From NCBI RefSeq assembly GCF_900104185.1, contig NZ_FNIZ01000009.1, positions 1-64,000 on the forward strand: a stretch of DNA of 64,000 bases. The letters run 5' to 3'. Positions 17,513 to 26,282 of this stretch are shown here, in pieces. Numbering within the stretch: position 1 is the first letter of the stretch; each line of letters begins with the position of its first letter. The translations under genes were made by a program, and so were the position numbers. The DNA comes from Halobacillus aidingensis (lineage in GTDB: Bacteria > Bacillota > Bacilli > Bacillales > Halobacillaceae). Below the pieces are notes generated by a model. It was not told the DNA's origin. It did no database searches and saw only the letters and a list, made by a program, of their open reading frames with translations.

Positions 17513-19153
17513 ATGTCCCTATTAGAGCAGACGGTTGGTGAATTGTTAGAACAGCAGGCAGAAGCTTATCCCGACCATGAGGCGTTCGTTTATCCTGAAT
17601 TAGGTCTTAGAAAAACCTATGCCGAATTCAATGATGTGACCGATGAAGTAGCTAAGGGATTCATGGCTCTTGGAATCGAAAAAGGAGAGCATGTCGCCAT
17701 TTGGTCTGATAACAAACCGGAATGGCTTCAATCTCAATTTGCTTCTGGGAAAATGGGTGGCGTCCTTGTCACCGTCAACACGAACTATCGTGCACAGGAA
17801 CTCGAATATCTATTAAAACAATCCGATGCGTCCACATTGATTCTTGCTGAGGATTTCAAAGGAACTTCTTATATTGATATTTTGAAAGAAATTTGTCCGG
17901 AGCTTGAAACCTCTGAAAAAGGAGATCTTCAAAGCGATCGCCTGCCATTTTTAAAGAATGTCGTCGTCTTGAGTGACAAGTCCTATCGCGGTTGTTATTC
18001 ATGGCAGGATATCCTTGATATGGGGATGACCGTGAGTGAGGGGGAACTAAAAGAACGGAAAGAAACCCTTCATCATCGTGATGTCATCAATATGCAGTAC
18101 ACTTCTGGAACGACAGGTTTTCCAAAAGGGGTCATGTTGAGTCACTACAATATCGTGAACAATGGAAACCAGGTAGCGGATTGTATGCGATTAACAGAAG
18201 AGGATCGCCTTTGTATTCCCGTTCCATTTTTCCACTGTTTCGGATGTGTGCTAGGAACGATGGCTGCCGTTTCCAAGGGGACGACAATGGTAATCTTGGA
18301 ACAATTTGATCCGAAAAAAGTGCTGCAGGCTGTGAAAGAGGAAAACTGTACAGCCCTCCATGGAGTGCCTACTATGTTCATTGCCGAATTGAACCATCCG
18401 GAATATGAAGATTTGAAGCCGACGACTTTACGAACAGGAATCATGGCGGGATCCACATGTCCTATGGAAGTCATGAAGAGTGTGATTGAGGATATGGGAG
18501 CGGAAGAAATCACGATCGCCTATGGGCAGACGGAATCGTCCCCTGTTATTACACAAACAAAAGCCGATGACCCTATCGATTTAAGAGTAAGCAGCGTCGG
18601 CCGTGCCCATCCGAATGTCGAAGTAAAAATCATCGAACCTGCAACAGGTGAAGAAGTCGAAACGGGGATCCCCGGTGAACTTTGTACTCGAGGGTATCTC
18701 GTCATGGAAGGGTATTATAAAAATGAGGAAGCGACGATGACTGCGATTGATCCGGATGGCTGGCTTCATACAGGGGATATTGCAGTCATGGATGAAAACG
18801 GATACATTGAAATTACCGGTCGAATTAAGGATATGATTATCCGCGGAGGCGAAAACGTCTATCCGAGAGAAATAGAAGAATTTTTGTATCAGCATCCAGA
18901 TGTTCTCGACGTGCAAGTGGTCGGAGTTCCGGATGAGAAGTACGGGGAAGAGATCATGGCATGGATCATTCCGAAAGATGGCAAGCAATTAAATGAAAGC
19001 GATATCAAGTCGTTTAGCGAAGGGAAAATATCGAAACATAAAATTCCTCGTTATATAAGCTTCACGGATGAGTACCCAATGACGGCGAGCGGAAAAATTC
19101 AGAAGTTCAGACTCCGGGAACATGCGCTTGAAATGATGAACTTAAAATCCTAA
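17513..19153 (+). CDS. yngI: AMP-forming acyl-CoA synthetase
   Basis: A 546-residue adenylating enzyme that activates a carboxylic acid to its CoA thioester. Motifs are YTSGTTGFPKGVMLSH (ATP site), YGQTESSPV, the GWLHTGDIA hinge and the C-terminal catalytic Lys in TASGKIQKFRLRE. Its substrate may be a branched short-chain or medium-chain acid entering the pathway. It is the second gene of the leucine operon, as yngI is in B. subtilis, and has an AAAGGAGGAG site. Confidence 0.88.
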   Translation: MSLLEQTVGELLEQQAEAYPDHEAFVYPELGLRKTYAEFNDVTDEVAKGFMALGIEKGEHVAIWSDNKPEWLQSQFASGKMGGVLVTVNTNYRAQELEYLLKQSDASTLILAEDFKGTSYIDILKEICPELETSEKGDLQSDRLPFLKNVVVLSDKSYRGCYSWQDILDMGMTVSEGELKERKETLHHRDVINMQYTSGTTGFPKGVMLSHYNIVNNGNQVADCMRLTEEDRLCIPVPFFHCFGCVLGTMAAVSKGTTMVILEQFDPKKVLQAVKEENCTALHGVPTMFIAELNHPEYEDLKPTTLRTGIMAGSTCPMEVMKSVIEDMGAEEITIAYGQTESSPVITQTKADDPIDLRVSSVGRAHPNVEVKIIEPATGEEVETGIPGELCTRGYLVMEGYYKNEEATMTAIDPDGWLHTGDIAVMDENGYIEITGRIKDMIIRGGENVYPREIEEFLYQHPDVLDVQVVGVPDEKYGEEIMAWIIPKDGKQLNESDIKSFSEGKISKHKIPRYISFTDEYPMTASGKIQKFRLREHALEMMNLKS

Positions 19154-19170
19154 TAGAGAGGTGATCACTG

Positions 19171-20526
19171 TTGTTTCAAAAAATTCTAATTGCCAACCGG
19201 GGAGAAATTGCTTCCAGAATCATTCGGACGTGTCAAAGGCTGAACATCGAGACGGTCGCTGTCTATTCGGAAGCTGATCAACAGGCTCCATACGTACAAA
19301 TGGCGGATGAAAGTTATCTCATTGGTAAGCCGCGCGTGAATGAATCGTACTTGAACGTCGATAAAATTTTACAAGTAGCTAAAGATTCCGGAGCAGAAGC
19401 GATTCACCCGGGATACGGTCTTTTGAGTGAAAATGCTGAGTTCGCAAAAAGAACCGAAGAAGCCGGCCTCACGTTTATCGGCCCCGATGCGGATGTCATT
19501 GCGAAAATGGGAGATAAAATTGCAGCAAGGGCGGAAATGAAAGCGGCTGGCGTTCCGATTATCCCTGGAACGGAAGATGCTGTCGCGAACACAGACGATG
19601 CCAAGAAAATTGCTGGTGAATTCGGTTATCCCGTTATGCTGAAAGCGGCTGCTGGAGGCGGTGGCATTGGCATGCAGGCGGTCTATAACGATGAAGAGCT
19701 TGAAAAAGCGTTTGAAGGAAATTCCAAACGGGCGCAGGCCTTTTTCGGTGACGGGAAAATGTTCATCGAAAAATTGATCGAGCATCCGCGTCATATCGAA
19801 ATCCAAGTGCTTGCTGATCGTCACGGAAACGCCGTTCATTTGTTTGAAAGAGAGTGCTCCATTCAACGCAGGCACCAAAAAGTCGTCGAAGAAGCTCCAT
19901 CACCGGTTCTTTCTGAAGAAACACGAGAAAAAATGGGAGAAAGCGCACTGAAGGCCGTGGCTTCTCTAGGGTACTCCAATGCCGGTACAATTGAATTTCT
20001 CGTGGATGATGAAGAGAACTTTTACTTTCTTGAGATGAATACACGTTTACAAGTTGAGCATCCCGTCACAGAACAAATCACAGGGATCGATCTTGTTGAA
20101 CAACAGCTGCGGGTAGCGGATGGAGAACATTTATCCATCAAACAAAAGGATTTGATCATCGACGGACACGCAATCGAAGTGAGAATTTACGCGGAGGATC
20201 CGAACACCTTCTACCCTTCTCCAGGAAAATTGACGAAAATGGTTCTGCCTGAAGGGCCAGGAGTGCGGCATGAATTAGCGGTCGAAGGAGATTCACAAGT
20301 GACTCCATTCTATGATCCTATGATTGCGAAACTCGTCATTCATGGAGAGAACAGAGAAGATGCCATAGAACGTCTTACAAAAGCCCTTCACGAATACGAG
20401 ATTGAAGGCATCAAATGCAACTTGACGATGCTGAAGCGTGTCGTCACCCATGAGAAGTTCAAGGAAGGCGAAACGAAAACCACATTTGTAGAAAACTATT
20501 ACCTACCAACATTGACGAATCATTAA
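19171..20526 (+). CDS. yngH: Biotin carboxylase subunit of methylcrotonyl-CoA carboxylase
   Basis: A 451-residue ATP-grasp enzyme carboxylating biotin with bicarbonate. It has the N-terminal ILIANRGEIASRIIRT, the glycine-rich AAAGGGGIGMQ, the core RECSIQRRHQKV and EMNTRLQVEHPVTE. It begins with TTG behind GAGAGGTGATC. Together with the carrier and the beta subunit encoded downstream it forms a three-part carboxylase. The operon context supports 3-methylcrotonyl-CoA as acceptor; a role in fatty acid synthesis is less likely. Confidence 0.92.
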   Translation: MFQKILIANRGEIASRIIRTCQRLNIETVAVYSEADQQAPYVQMADESYLIGKPRVNESYLNVDKILQVAKDSGAEAIHPGYGLLSENAEFAKRTEEAGLTFIGPDADVIAKMGDKIAARAEMKAAGVPIIPGTEDAVANTDDAKKIAGEFGYPVMLKAAAGGGGIGMQAVYNDEELEKAFEGNSKRAQAFFGDGKMFIEKLIEHPRHIEIQVLADRHGNAVHLFERECSIQRRHQKVVEEAPSPVLSEETREKMGESALKAVASLGYSNAGTIEFLVDDEENFYFLEMNTRLQVEHPVTEQITGIDLVEQQLRVADGEHLSIKQKDLIIDGHAIEVRIYAEDPNTFYPSPGKLTKMVLPEGPGVRHELAVEGDSQVTPFYDPMIAKLVIHGENREDAIERLTKALHEYEIEGIKCNLTMLKRVVTHEKFKEGETKTTFVENYYLPTLTNH

Positions 20527-20538
20527 GGAGGAACAATC

Positions 20539-20751
20539 ATGACAGAAATCAAAGCATCCATGGCAGGAAGTGTATGGAAAATTGTTGCAAGCGAAGGAGC
20601 TCAAGTAAACGATGGGGAGGACATCGCCATCCTGGAATCTATGAAAATGGAGATTCCGATCCCCGCAGAAACATCCGGGACGGTCAAAGAGTTGAAAGTG
20701 AGTGAAGGGGATTTCGTCAACGAAGGGGACGTTATCGCAATCATCGAATAA
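20539..20751 (+). CDS. yngHB: Biotin carboxyl carrier protein (70 aa)
   Basis: A stand-alone biotinyl domain with the attachment motif ESMKM, Lys36 being biotinylated. It carries the carboxyl group between the biotin carboxylase and the carboxyltransferase. The domain has no linker or extension, unlike AccB, and corresponds to the short carrier between yngH and yngG in B. subtilis. It follows the biotin carboxylase gene by 12 bases with an AAGGAGG site. Confidence 0.93.
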   Translation: MTEIKASMAGSVWKIVASEGAQVNDGEDIAILESMKMEIPIPAETSGTVKELKVSEGDFVNEGDVIAIIE

Positions 20752-20764
20752 ACAGGAGGTTCTT

Positions 20765-21673
20765 ATGTTGGAATGGCCTGAAAAAGTCACAATCAAAGAA
20801 GTGGGTCCGCGTGATGGCCTGCAGAATGAAACTGTAGAAGTACCGCTTCAAGATAAGGTTGCCTGGATCAATCTTTTGTCTGACGCAGGGTATTCATACA
20901 TCGAATTCAGTTCATTCGTCCATCCGAAGTGGATTCCACAATTGAAAGATGCAAAAGAAGTGGCAGCAATGATCTCACGAAAAAAAGGGATCACATATGC
21001 CGCCCTTGTTCCCAACCGGAAGGGGCTTGAAGCAGCGATTGATACGGACGTGGATGAAGTTTCTGTCTTCATGTCCGCTTCCGATACGCACAACAAAAAA
21101 AACATTAACAAGTCCATCGAAGAAACCTATCCGGTTCTCAAAGAAGTCGTCCAAGAAGCAAAATTAGAAGGAAAGAGTGTAAGAGGTTATGTATCTACGG
21201 TTTTTGGCTGCCCATATGAAGGAGCCATTGATACAGACCAGGTCGCGAGGGTCAGTGAACGTCTTTTGGATATGGGCATTGATGAACTATCTTTGGGAGA
21301 CACGATCGGTGTCGCAAATCCAAGACAAGTCGATCAAGCCCTTCACGAATGGAAGCAATGGCTGCCTTTCGATAAGCTTGCCATGCATTTTCATAATACG
21401 AGAGGGATGGCCTTATCCAACGTCCTAGTTTCCATGCAGCATAACATCACCACTTTTGATGCATCCCTTGGAGGGCTCGGAGGCTGTCCATATGCCAAGG
21501 GAGCTTCCGGAAACTTAGCAACAGACGACCTTGTGCACATGCTCCATCAAATGGGCATTGAAACAGGGATCGATGAAGAAAAACTGAAGGAAGCGGCTGT
21601 TTATATCCAGCGTGTGCTGAATAAGTCATTGCCGAGTCATCAAATGCAGGTGGTAAACAAAGAAAGGGTGTAA
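20765..21673 (+). CDS. yngG: Hydroxymethylglutaryl-CoA lyase
   Basis: A 302-residue TIM-barrel lyase splitting HMG-CoA into acetyl-CoA and acetoacetate, the last step of leucine breakdown. It shows EVGPRDGLQNE near the start, SLGDTIGVANP, HFHNTRGMA (metal-binding His) and the catalytic Cys loop GGLGGCPYAKGASGN. ATG 20765 has an ACAGGAGG site upstream; longer in-frame starts would run into the carrier gene. The call is strong. Confidence 0.95.
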   Translation: MLEWPEKVTIKEVGPRDGLQNETVEVPLQDKVAWINLLSDAGYSYIEFSSFVHPKWIPQLKDAKEVAAMISRKKGITYAALVPNRKGLEAAIDTDVDEVSVFMSASDTHNKKNINKSIEETYPVLKEVVQEAKLEGKSVRGYVSTVFGCPYEGAIDTDQVARVSERLLDMGIDELSLGDTIGVANPRQVDQALHEWKQWLPFDKLAMHFHNTRGMALSNVLVSMQHNITTFDASLGGLGGCPYAKGASGNLATDDLVHMLHQMGIETGIDEEKLKEAAVYIQRVLNKSLPSHQMQVVNKERV

Positions 21674-21676
21674 CGG

Positions 21677-22459
21677 ATGGAGGAACTTGTCACGTTAGAA
21701 GAGCTTTCCCCTCACGTGTATGTACTGAAATTGAACCGGCCTGATGCAGCGAACGCATTGTCTTCTGAGTTGCTGAATCAATTGCAGGAAAAAGCACACG
21801 AAATCAACCGTCGTCAGGAGATCAGGGTCGTTCTTGTGACTGGGGAAGGAAACAAAGCGTTTTGTGCAGGTGCTGACCTGAAAGAACGAAGGGGAATGAG
21901 TGAAGAAGAAGTCGTCCAAACCGTAACAAAAATCGGAGATACGGTTCGAATGATCGAAGACATTCATGTACCGACGATTGCTGTCATCAATGGGGTCGCG
22001 TTTGGCGGAGGATTAGAACTCGCACTTGCCTGCGACTTACGTATGATGAGCACATCGACGAAAGTGGGTCTGACGGAAACATCGCTTGCCATCATACCAG
22101 GGGCTGGTGGAACACAACGTCTATCAAGGCTGATTGGAATCGGTCAGGCCAAAGCGATAATCTATTCAGCGAAGCCAGTGGAAGCGAAGCGCGCTTATTC
22201 CCTCGGTCTTGTCGAATATATTCACGAACCGCAATTCCTTATGGAAGAAGCGAAGGATCTGGCGGCATGCATCGCACGGAATGGACCGGTCGCCATGAAG
22301 CAGGCGAAAAAAGCGATCAATCAAGGATATGATACCGATTTGTCTTCAGGCCTTGAGATTGAGCGTGCCTGTTATGAAAAGACGATTCCAACCGATGATC
22401 GGGTGGAAGGACTTCAAGCGTTCAAGGAAAAAAGGAAACCGGAATACAAAGGAGAATAA
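21677..22459 (+). CDS. yngF: Enoyl-CoA hydratase, probable methylglutaconyl-CoA hydratase
   Basis: A 260-residue crotonase-fold protein with the oxyanion-hole segments AFCAGADLKERRGMS and GVAFGGGLELALACDLR, and an active-site Glu region GLTETSLAIIPGAGGTQRL. It would hydrate 3-methylglutaconyl-CoA to HMG-CoA, between the carboxylase and the lyase. It starts four bases after the lyase gene ends. Substrate is inferred from context. Confidence 0.9.
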   Translation: MEELVTLEELSPHVYVLKLNRPDAANALSSELLNQLQEKAHEINRRQEIRVVLVTGEGNKAFCAGADLKERRGMSEEEVVQTVTKIGDTVRMIEDIHVPTIAVINGVAFGGGLELALACDLRMMSTSTKVGLTETSLAIIPGAGGTQRLSRLIGIGQAKAIIYSAKPVEAKRAYSLGLVEYIHEPQFLMEEAKDLAACIARNGPVAMKQAKKAINQGYDTDLSSGLEIERACYEKTIPTDDRVEGLQAFKEKRKPEYKGE

Positions 22460-22474
22460 AAGGTGGAAAAAACG

Positions 22475-24004
22475 ATGCCTACAAATGAAACGTTAGAAGA
22501 ACGAGCGAAGAAAATTACTTCAGGTGGTGCTGAAAAATACCATAGTAAGAACGCGGAAAAAGGGAAAATGTTCGTCCGTGAACGTCTTCAGCTTTTGTTT
22601 GATGACAACATCGATATCGAGGATGCTTTTTTTGCCAATTGCCAGGATGATTCCCTGCCTGCTGATGGTGTCGTCACAGGTATCGGGCGAATCAACGGGG
22701 AAAAAGTATGCGTAATGGCCAACGATTCAACCGTAAAAGCAGGCTCCTGGGGCGCCCGGACGGTTGAGAAGATCATACGGATCCAGGAAACCGCATTAAA
22801 ACTGAATGTACCGATGCTTTACCTTGTCGACTCTGCGGGTGCAAGGATTACCGATCAGGTTGAAATGTTTCCTAACCGCCGCGGGGCAGGACGTATTTTC
22901 CATAATCAAATCAAACTATCCGGCCGTGTGCCACAAGTCTGTTTGCTATTCGGACCATCCGCAGCGGGCGGGGCTTACATACCTGCCTTTTGCGACATCG
23001 TCGTCATGGTCGATGGAAATGCATCCATGTATTTAGGATCTCCGCGTATGGCAGAGAAAGTCATTGGTGAAAAAGTGACGCTTGAGGAAATGGGCGGCGC
23101 GAACATGCATTGTTCTGTCTCTGGATGCGGAGATGTTTTAGCGAAAGACGAAAGTGATGCGATTGCGTTTGCCAGAAAATATTTGAGCTATTTCCCACAA
23201 TCCTACAGGGAACTTCCGAAAAAGGCGGATTCGAGAGAACCTGCTCCATTCGAAAAAAGTGTGGAAGAATTGATTCCTAAAAACCAAAATGCGCCGTTTG
23301 ATATGTATCAGTTGATTGATCGTATTATTGATGATCATTCATTCTGTGAAATTAAGAAAAAGTTTGCGCCTGAGCTCATTACAGGGCTTTCGAGAATTGA
23401 AGGACGGCCTGTCGGAATTATTGCCAACCAGCCGAGAGCAAAAGGAGGCGTTCTGTTTCCTGATTCCGCAGATAAGGCTGCGAAATTTATCCAGCTCTGT
23501 GATGCTTTTAATATTCCACTGCTTTTCCTTGCCGATATTCCAGGGTTCATGATTGGAACAAAAGTGGAGCGCGCTGGTATCATCCGTCACGGGGCGAAGA
23601 TGCTTTCTGCGATGAGTGAAGCGACCGTTCCTAAAATTTCCGTTGTAGTGCGCAAAGCCTATGGAGCAGGGCTCTATGCGATGGCAGGGCCGGCGTTTGA
23701 GCCAGATGCATGTCTTGCCTTACCTACCGCACAAATTGCTGTCATGGGGCCGGAAGCGGCTGTAAACGCGGTGTATGCCAATAAGATCGCCGCACTGCCT
23801 GAAGAAGAACGACCAGCTTTCATTAAAGAAAAGCATGAAGAATACAAAGAGAATATTGACATCTATCGTTTGGCTTCTGAAATGGTCATCGATGATATCG
23901 TTCAGCCGAATAAGCTGCGCGAAGAGCTTTCCACTCGATATGATGCCTATGAAACGAAAGATGTTTTGTTTACAGAAAGAAAACACGGCGTATATCCGGT
24001 ATAA
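22475..24004 (+). CDS. yngE: Carboxyltransferase (beta) subunit of methylcrotonyl-CoA carboxylase
   Basis: A 509-residue carboxyltransferase with paired crotonase-like halves. Visible parts include VDSAGARITDQ, GPSAAGGAYIPAF in the N half and ADIPGFMIGTKVERAGIIRHGAKML in the C half. It transfers CO2 from carboxybiotin to the acyl-CoA. ATG 22475 is preferred since AAAGGTGG is well spaced before it; a GTG at 22463 is part of that site. Last gene of the operon, closed by a strong terminator. A propionyl-CoA substrate cannot be ruled out. Confidence 0.92.
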   Translation: MPTNETLEERAKKITSGGAEKYHSKNAEKGKMFVRERLQLLFDDNIDIEDAFFANCQDDSLPADGVVTGIGRINGEKVCVMANDSTVKAGSWGARTVEKIIRIQETALKLNVPMLYLVDSAGARITDQVEMFPNRRGAGRIFHNQIKLSGRVPQVCLLFGPSAAGGAYIPAFCDIVVMVDGNASMYLGSPRMAEKVIGEKVTLEEMGGANMHCSVSGCGDVLAKDESDAIAFARKYLSYFPQSYRELPKKADSREPAPFEKSVEELIPKNQNAPFDMYQLIDRIIDDHSFCEIKKKFAPELITGLSRIEGRPVGIIANQPRAKGGVLFPDSADKAAKFIQLCDAFNIPLLFLADIPGFMIGTKVERAGIIRHGAKMLSAMSEATVPKISVVVRKAYGAGLYAMAGPAFEPDACLALPTAQIAVMGPEAAVNAVYANKIAALPEEERPAFIKEKHEEYKENIDIYRLASEMVIDDIVQPNKLREELSTRYDAYETKDVLFTERKHGVYPV

Positions 24005-24010
24005 CGTAAA

Positions 24011-24045
24011 GGTTCCTGGACGATCAAAGTCCAGGAACTTTTTTG
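24011..24045 (+). terminator. Terminator of the leucine-degradation operon
   Basis: GTTCCTGGAC and GTCCAGGAAC form a perfect 10-base stem, followed by TTTTTT. Confidence 0.92.
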
Positions 24046-24126
24046 GTTATATAGGGAATGATTTAATTCTAAGCTGTAGATCAATTGTCCATACCAGCGA
24101 CACCGCACTCAAGCTTCTGACTGTTA

Positions 24127-26082
24127 TCATGTTGGAGAAACATTTTGACCAATGCTCCGGATCTGGTTGACGCTTTCTGGGTTTACGAGTGCACTCAAGT
24201 CACCAGAAGGTTTGTTCAAATATGCAGACTTAATGGCGCGTCTCATAACTTTAGCGTTCCTTGTTTTTGGAAGATCATCGACAACGAATATCTTTTTGGG
24301 TGCGAGCGCTTTGCCTAGTTTTTGGTAGAGGTACATCGTTAATTCTTCAATAAGGTCTTCGGAATGACGGTGATCTTGAAGGACGACAAAAGCGACTGGT
24401 TCTTCTCCCTTCACTTCATGAGGAATTCCAATAACTCCTGCTTCAATAACAGCCCTATGCTCAACGAGGATGGATTCAACTTCAGCAGGCCCCAAACGCT
24501 TACCTGCCACGTTTAAGACATCATCGGACCGTCCGGTAATCGTATAGTAACCATCTTGATCTTTGATCACCCAATCGCCATGAACCCACGTATCTTTGAA
24601 GCGGCTCCAATACGTTTGTTCATAACGCTCGTCGTCTTCAAAAAAGCTCTTCGTCATTCCGACCCATGGGGATTTGATAACCAGTTCGCCAACTTCATTG
24701 ACAAGGGATTGCCCTTTTTCATTGTAGACATCGACATCCATACCCGGAAGAGCAGCGTTGAAGGTTACCGGTTGAATCGGTTTGACGAGTACGTTCCCGA
24801 GGATTCCACCTGAAATTTCTGTTCCGCCTGAATAGTTGAAAATCGGAATACGCGAATCTCCCGCATGCTTGAAAAGCCAATGCCACGGCTCCGGATTCCA
24901 CGGCTCTCCTGTTGATCCAATAAGTTTCAAGGACTGAAGGTCATGTTTTTCGAGCCAAGATTCCCCATGCTTCATCATGGAGCGGACAAGGGTGGGGGAT
25001 ATTCCTAAATGGGTCACATGATATTTTTCCACAAGCTCCCATAAACGGTTGGGTTCTGGATAATCAGGGGTACCTTCAAACATGACGATGGATGCTCCAT
25101 TCACCAATCCTCCGTACACGAGGAAAGGCCCCATCATCCATCCCATATCCGTGTACCAGAATAAAGTATCTTCTTTCGTGACATCCATGCATAGGCCAGC
25201 ATCGAAGGCAGCCTTAATGGGGAATCCTGCGTGCGTATGGACAGCTCCCTTCGGAGTTCCTGTCGTGCCTGAGGTGTAAATGAGCATAAAAGGGTCATTC
25301 GCTTGTTTCACTTTAGCGTTGTAATCGGTCTCTTTTTTTCTCAAATCAGTCCAGCGAACATCACGAGGTTCTTTCCAGTTTACTTTCGCTCTTGTACGTT
25401 CAACGACGAAAACATGTTCTAAAGAAGGGCATTGATCTGCAACAAGATCTGCTTCTTCTTTCATAGGAATCATTTTTCCTCTACGGTAAAAACCATCAGC
25501 TGTAATCAACGCTTTCGACTTACTTGCATGGATTCTTGTGGTGACGGCATCTGCTTTGTAACCAGAGAAGGCAGGGGAGAAAATCGCACCCACTTTGGAA
25601 ATGGCCAGCATAGCGATGAGCGTTTCAGGGAGCATTGGCATATACAATGTAACAATATCGCCTTCAGTGATTCCATAATTCTCAAGTCCATAAGCGACAG
25701 CATCCACTTCCTTTTGCAAGTCTTTAAAGGAGTAGGCGGCCGTTTGTCCGTTATCTCCTTCCCAGTAAAGAGCGGTGTCATTCTTTTTGGACGGATGTTC
25801 CGCCCAGCGGTCAAGGGCTATGTGTGCGACATTCAGCTCTCCTGCTTCAAACCATTGAGGATACATAGGTCCATGGGATTGATTTAATACCTTTTTGTAA
25901 GGGGTGTACCATTTAATGTCCAACTCTTTGACTGCTTCTTCCCAAAACCATTCAATATCCTCAATGGATTTAGAGTGAAAGTTATCATAGCAGCTGTAGC
26001 CATGCTTTTTCATCCATTGGAATAATCGCGTCGATTCTTTCTGTTCTATTGTAGGGGTCCATGCATTGGAGAATGTACTCAT
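24127..26082 (-). CDS. AMP-forming short-chain acyl-CoA synthetase (AcsA-like, 651 aa)
   Basis: A large adenylating enzyme with the N-terminal cap typical of acetyl-, propionyl- and acetoacetyl-CoA synthetases, then YTSGTTGTPKGAVHTH, YSGGTEISGG and GRSDDVLNVAGKRLGPAEVES. The catalytic Lys is expected in TRNAKVMRRAIK. It converges on the leucine operon, whose end products are acetyl-CoA and acetoacetate, so it could activate one of the acids involved. The exact substrate cannot be told. Start ATG has a GGAGG site. Confidence 0.85.
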   Translation of the reverse strand: MSTFSNAWTPTIEQKESTRLFQWMKKHGYSCYDNFHSKSIEDIEWFWEEAVKELDIKWYTPYKKVLNQSHGPMYPQWFEAGELNVAHIALDRWAEHPSKKNDTALYWEGDNGQTAAYSFKDLQKEVDAVAYGLENYGITEGDIVTLYMPMLPETLIAMLAISKVGAIFSPAFSGYKADAVTTRIHASKSKALITADGFYRRGKMIPMKEEADLVADQCPSLEHVFVVERTRAKVNWKEPRDVRWTDLRKKETDYNAKVKQANDPFMLIYTSGTTGTPKGAVHTHAGFPIKAAFDAGLCMDVTKEDTLFWYTDMGWMMGPFLVYGGLVNGASIVMFEGTPDYPEPNRLWELVEKYHVTHLGISPTLVRSMMKHGESWLEKHDLQSLKLIGSTGEPWNPEPWHWLFKHAGDSRIPIFNYSGGTEISGGILGNVLVKPIQPVTFNAALPGMDVDVYNEKGQSLVNEVGELVIKSPWVGMTKSFFEDDERYEQTYWSRFKDTWVHGDWVIKDQDGYYTITGRSDDVLNVAGKRLGPAEVESILVEHRAVIEAGVIGIPHEVKGEEPVAFVVLQDHRHSEDLIEELTMYLYQKLGKALAPKKIFVVDDLPKTRNAKVMRRAIKSAYLNKPSGDLSALVNPESVNQIRSIGQNVSPT

Positions 26083-26198
26083 AAATGCGCCTCCTTTTTC
26101 AGAATGTTCTAATTACTATTATAACGGAATCTCCTTCTTGAATGGATTCAAGGATTTCTTTTCCTTAACAAAAAATTAGTCGAACATTGAAAATTTCC

Positions 26199-26227
26199 TG
26201 AAACTTTAATAGAGTTGTAATCGTTAT
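26199..26227 (+). promoter_or_regulatory. Sigma-W-like promoter of floT
   Basis: TGAAAC (26199-26204), 17 bases, then CGTTAT (26222-26227). The sigma-W consensus is TGAAAC-N16-CGTA, so the -35 is perfect and the -10 nearly so. The B. subtilis yuaF-floT-yuaI operon is sigma-W controlled. Confidence 0.6.
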
Positions 26228-26282
26228 GTAATATAACCCCTTTTGTTACATAAATAGGGAGAAAGAAAAGAGGAGTGATCAT

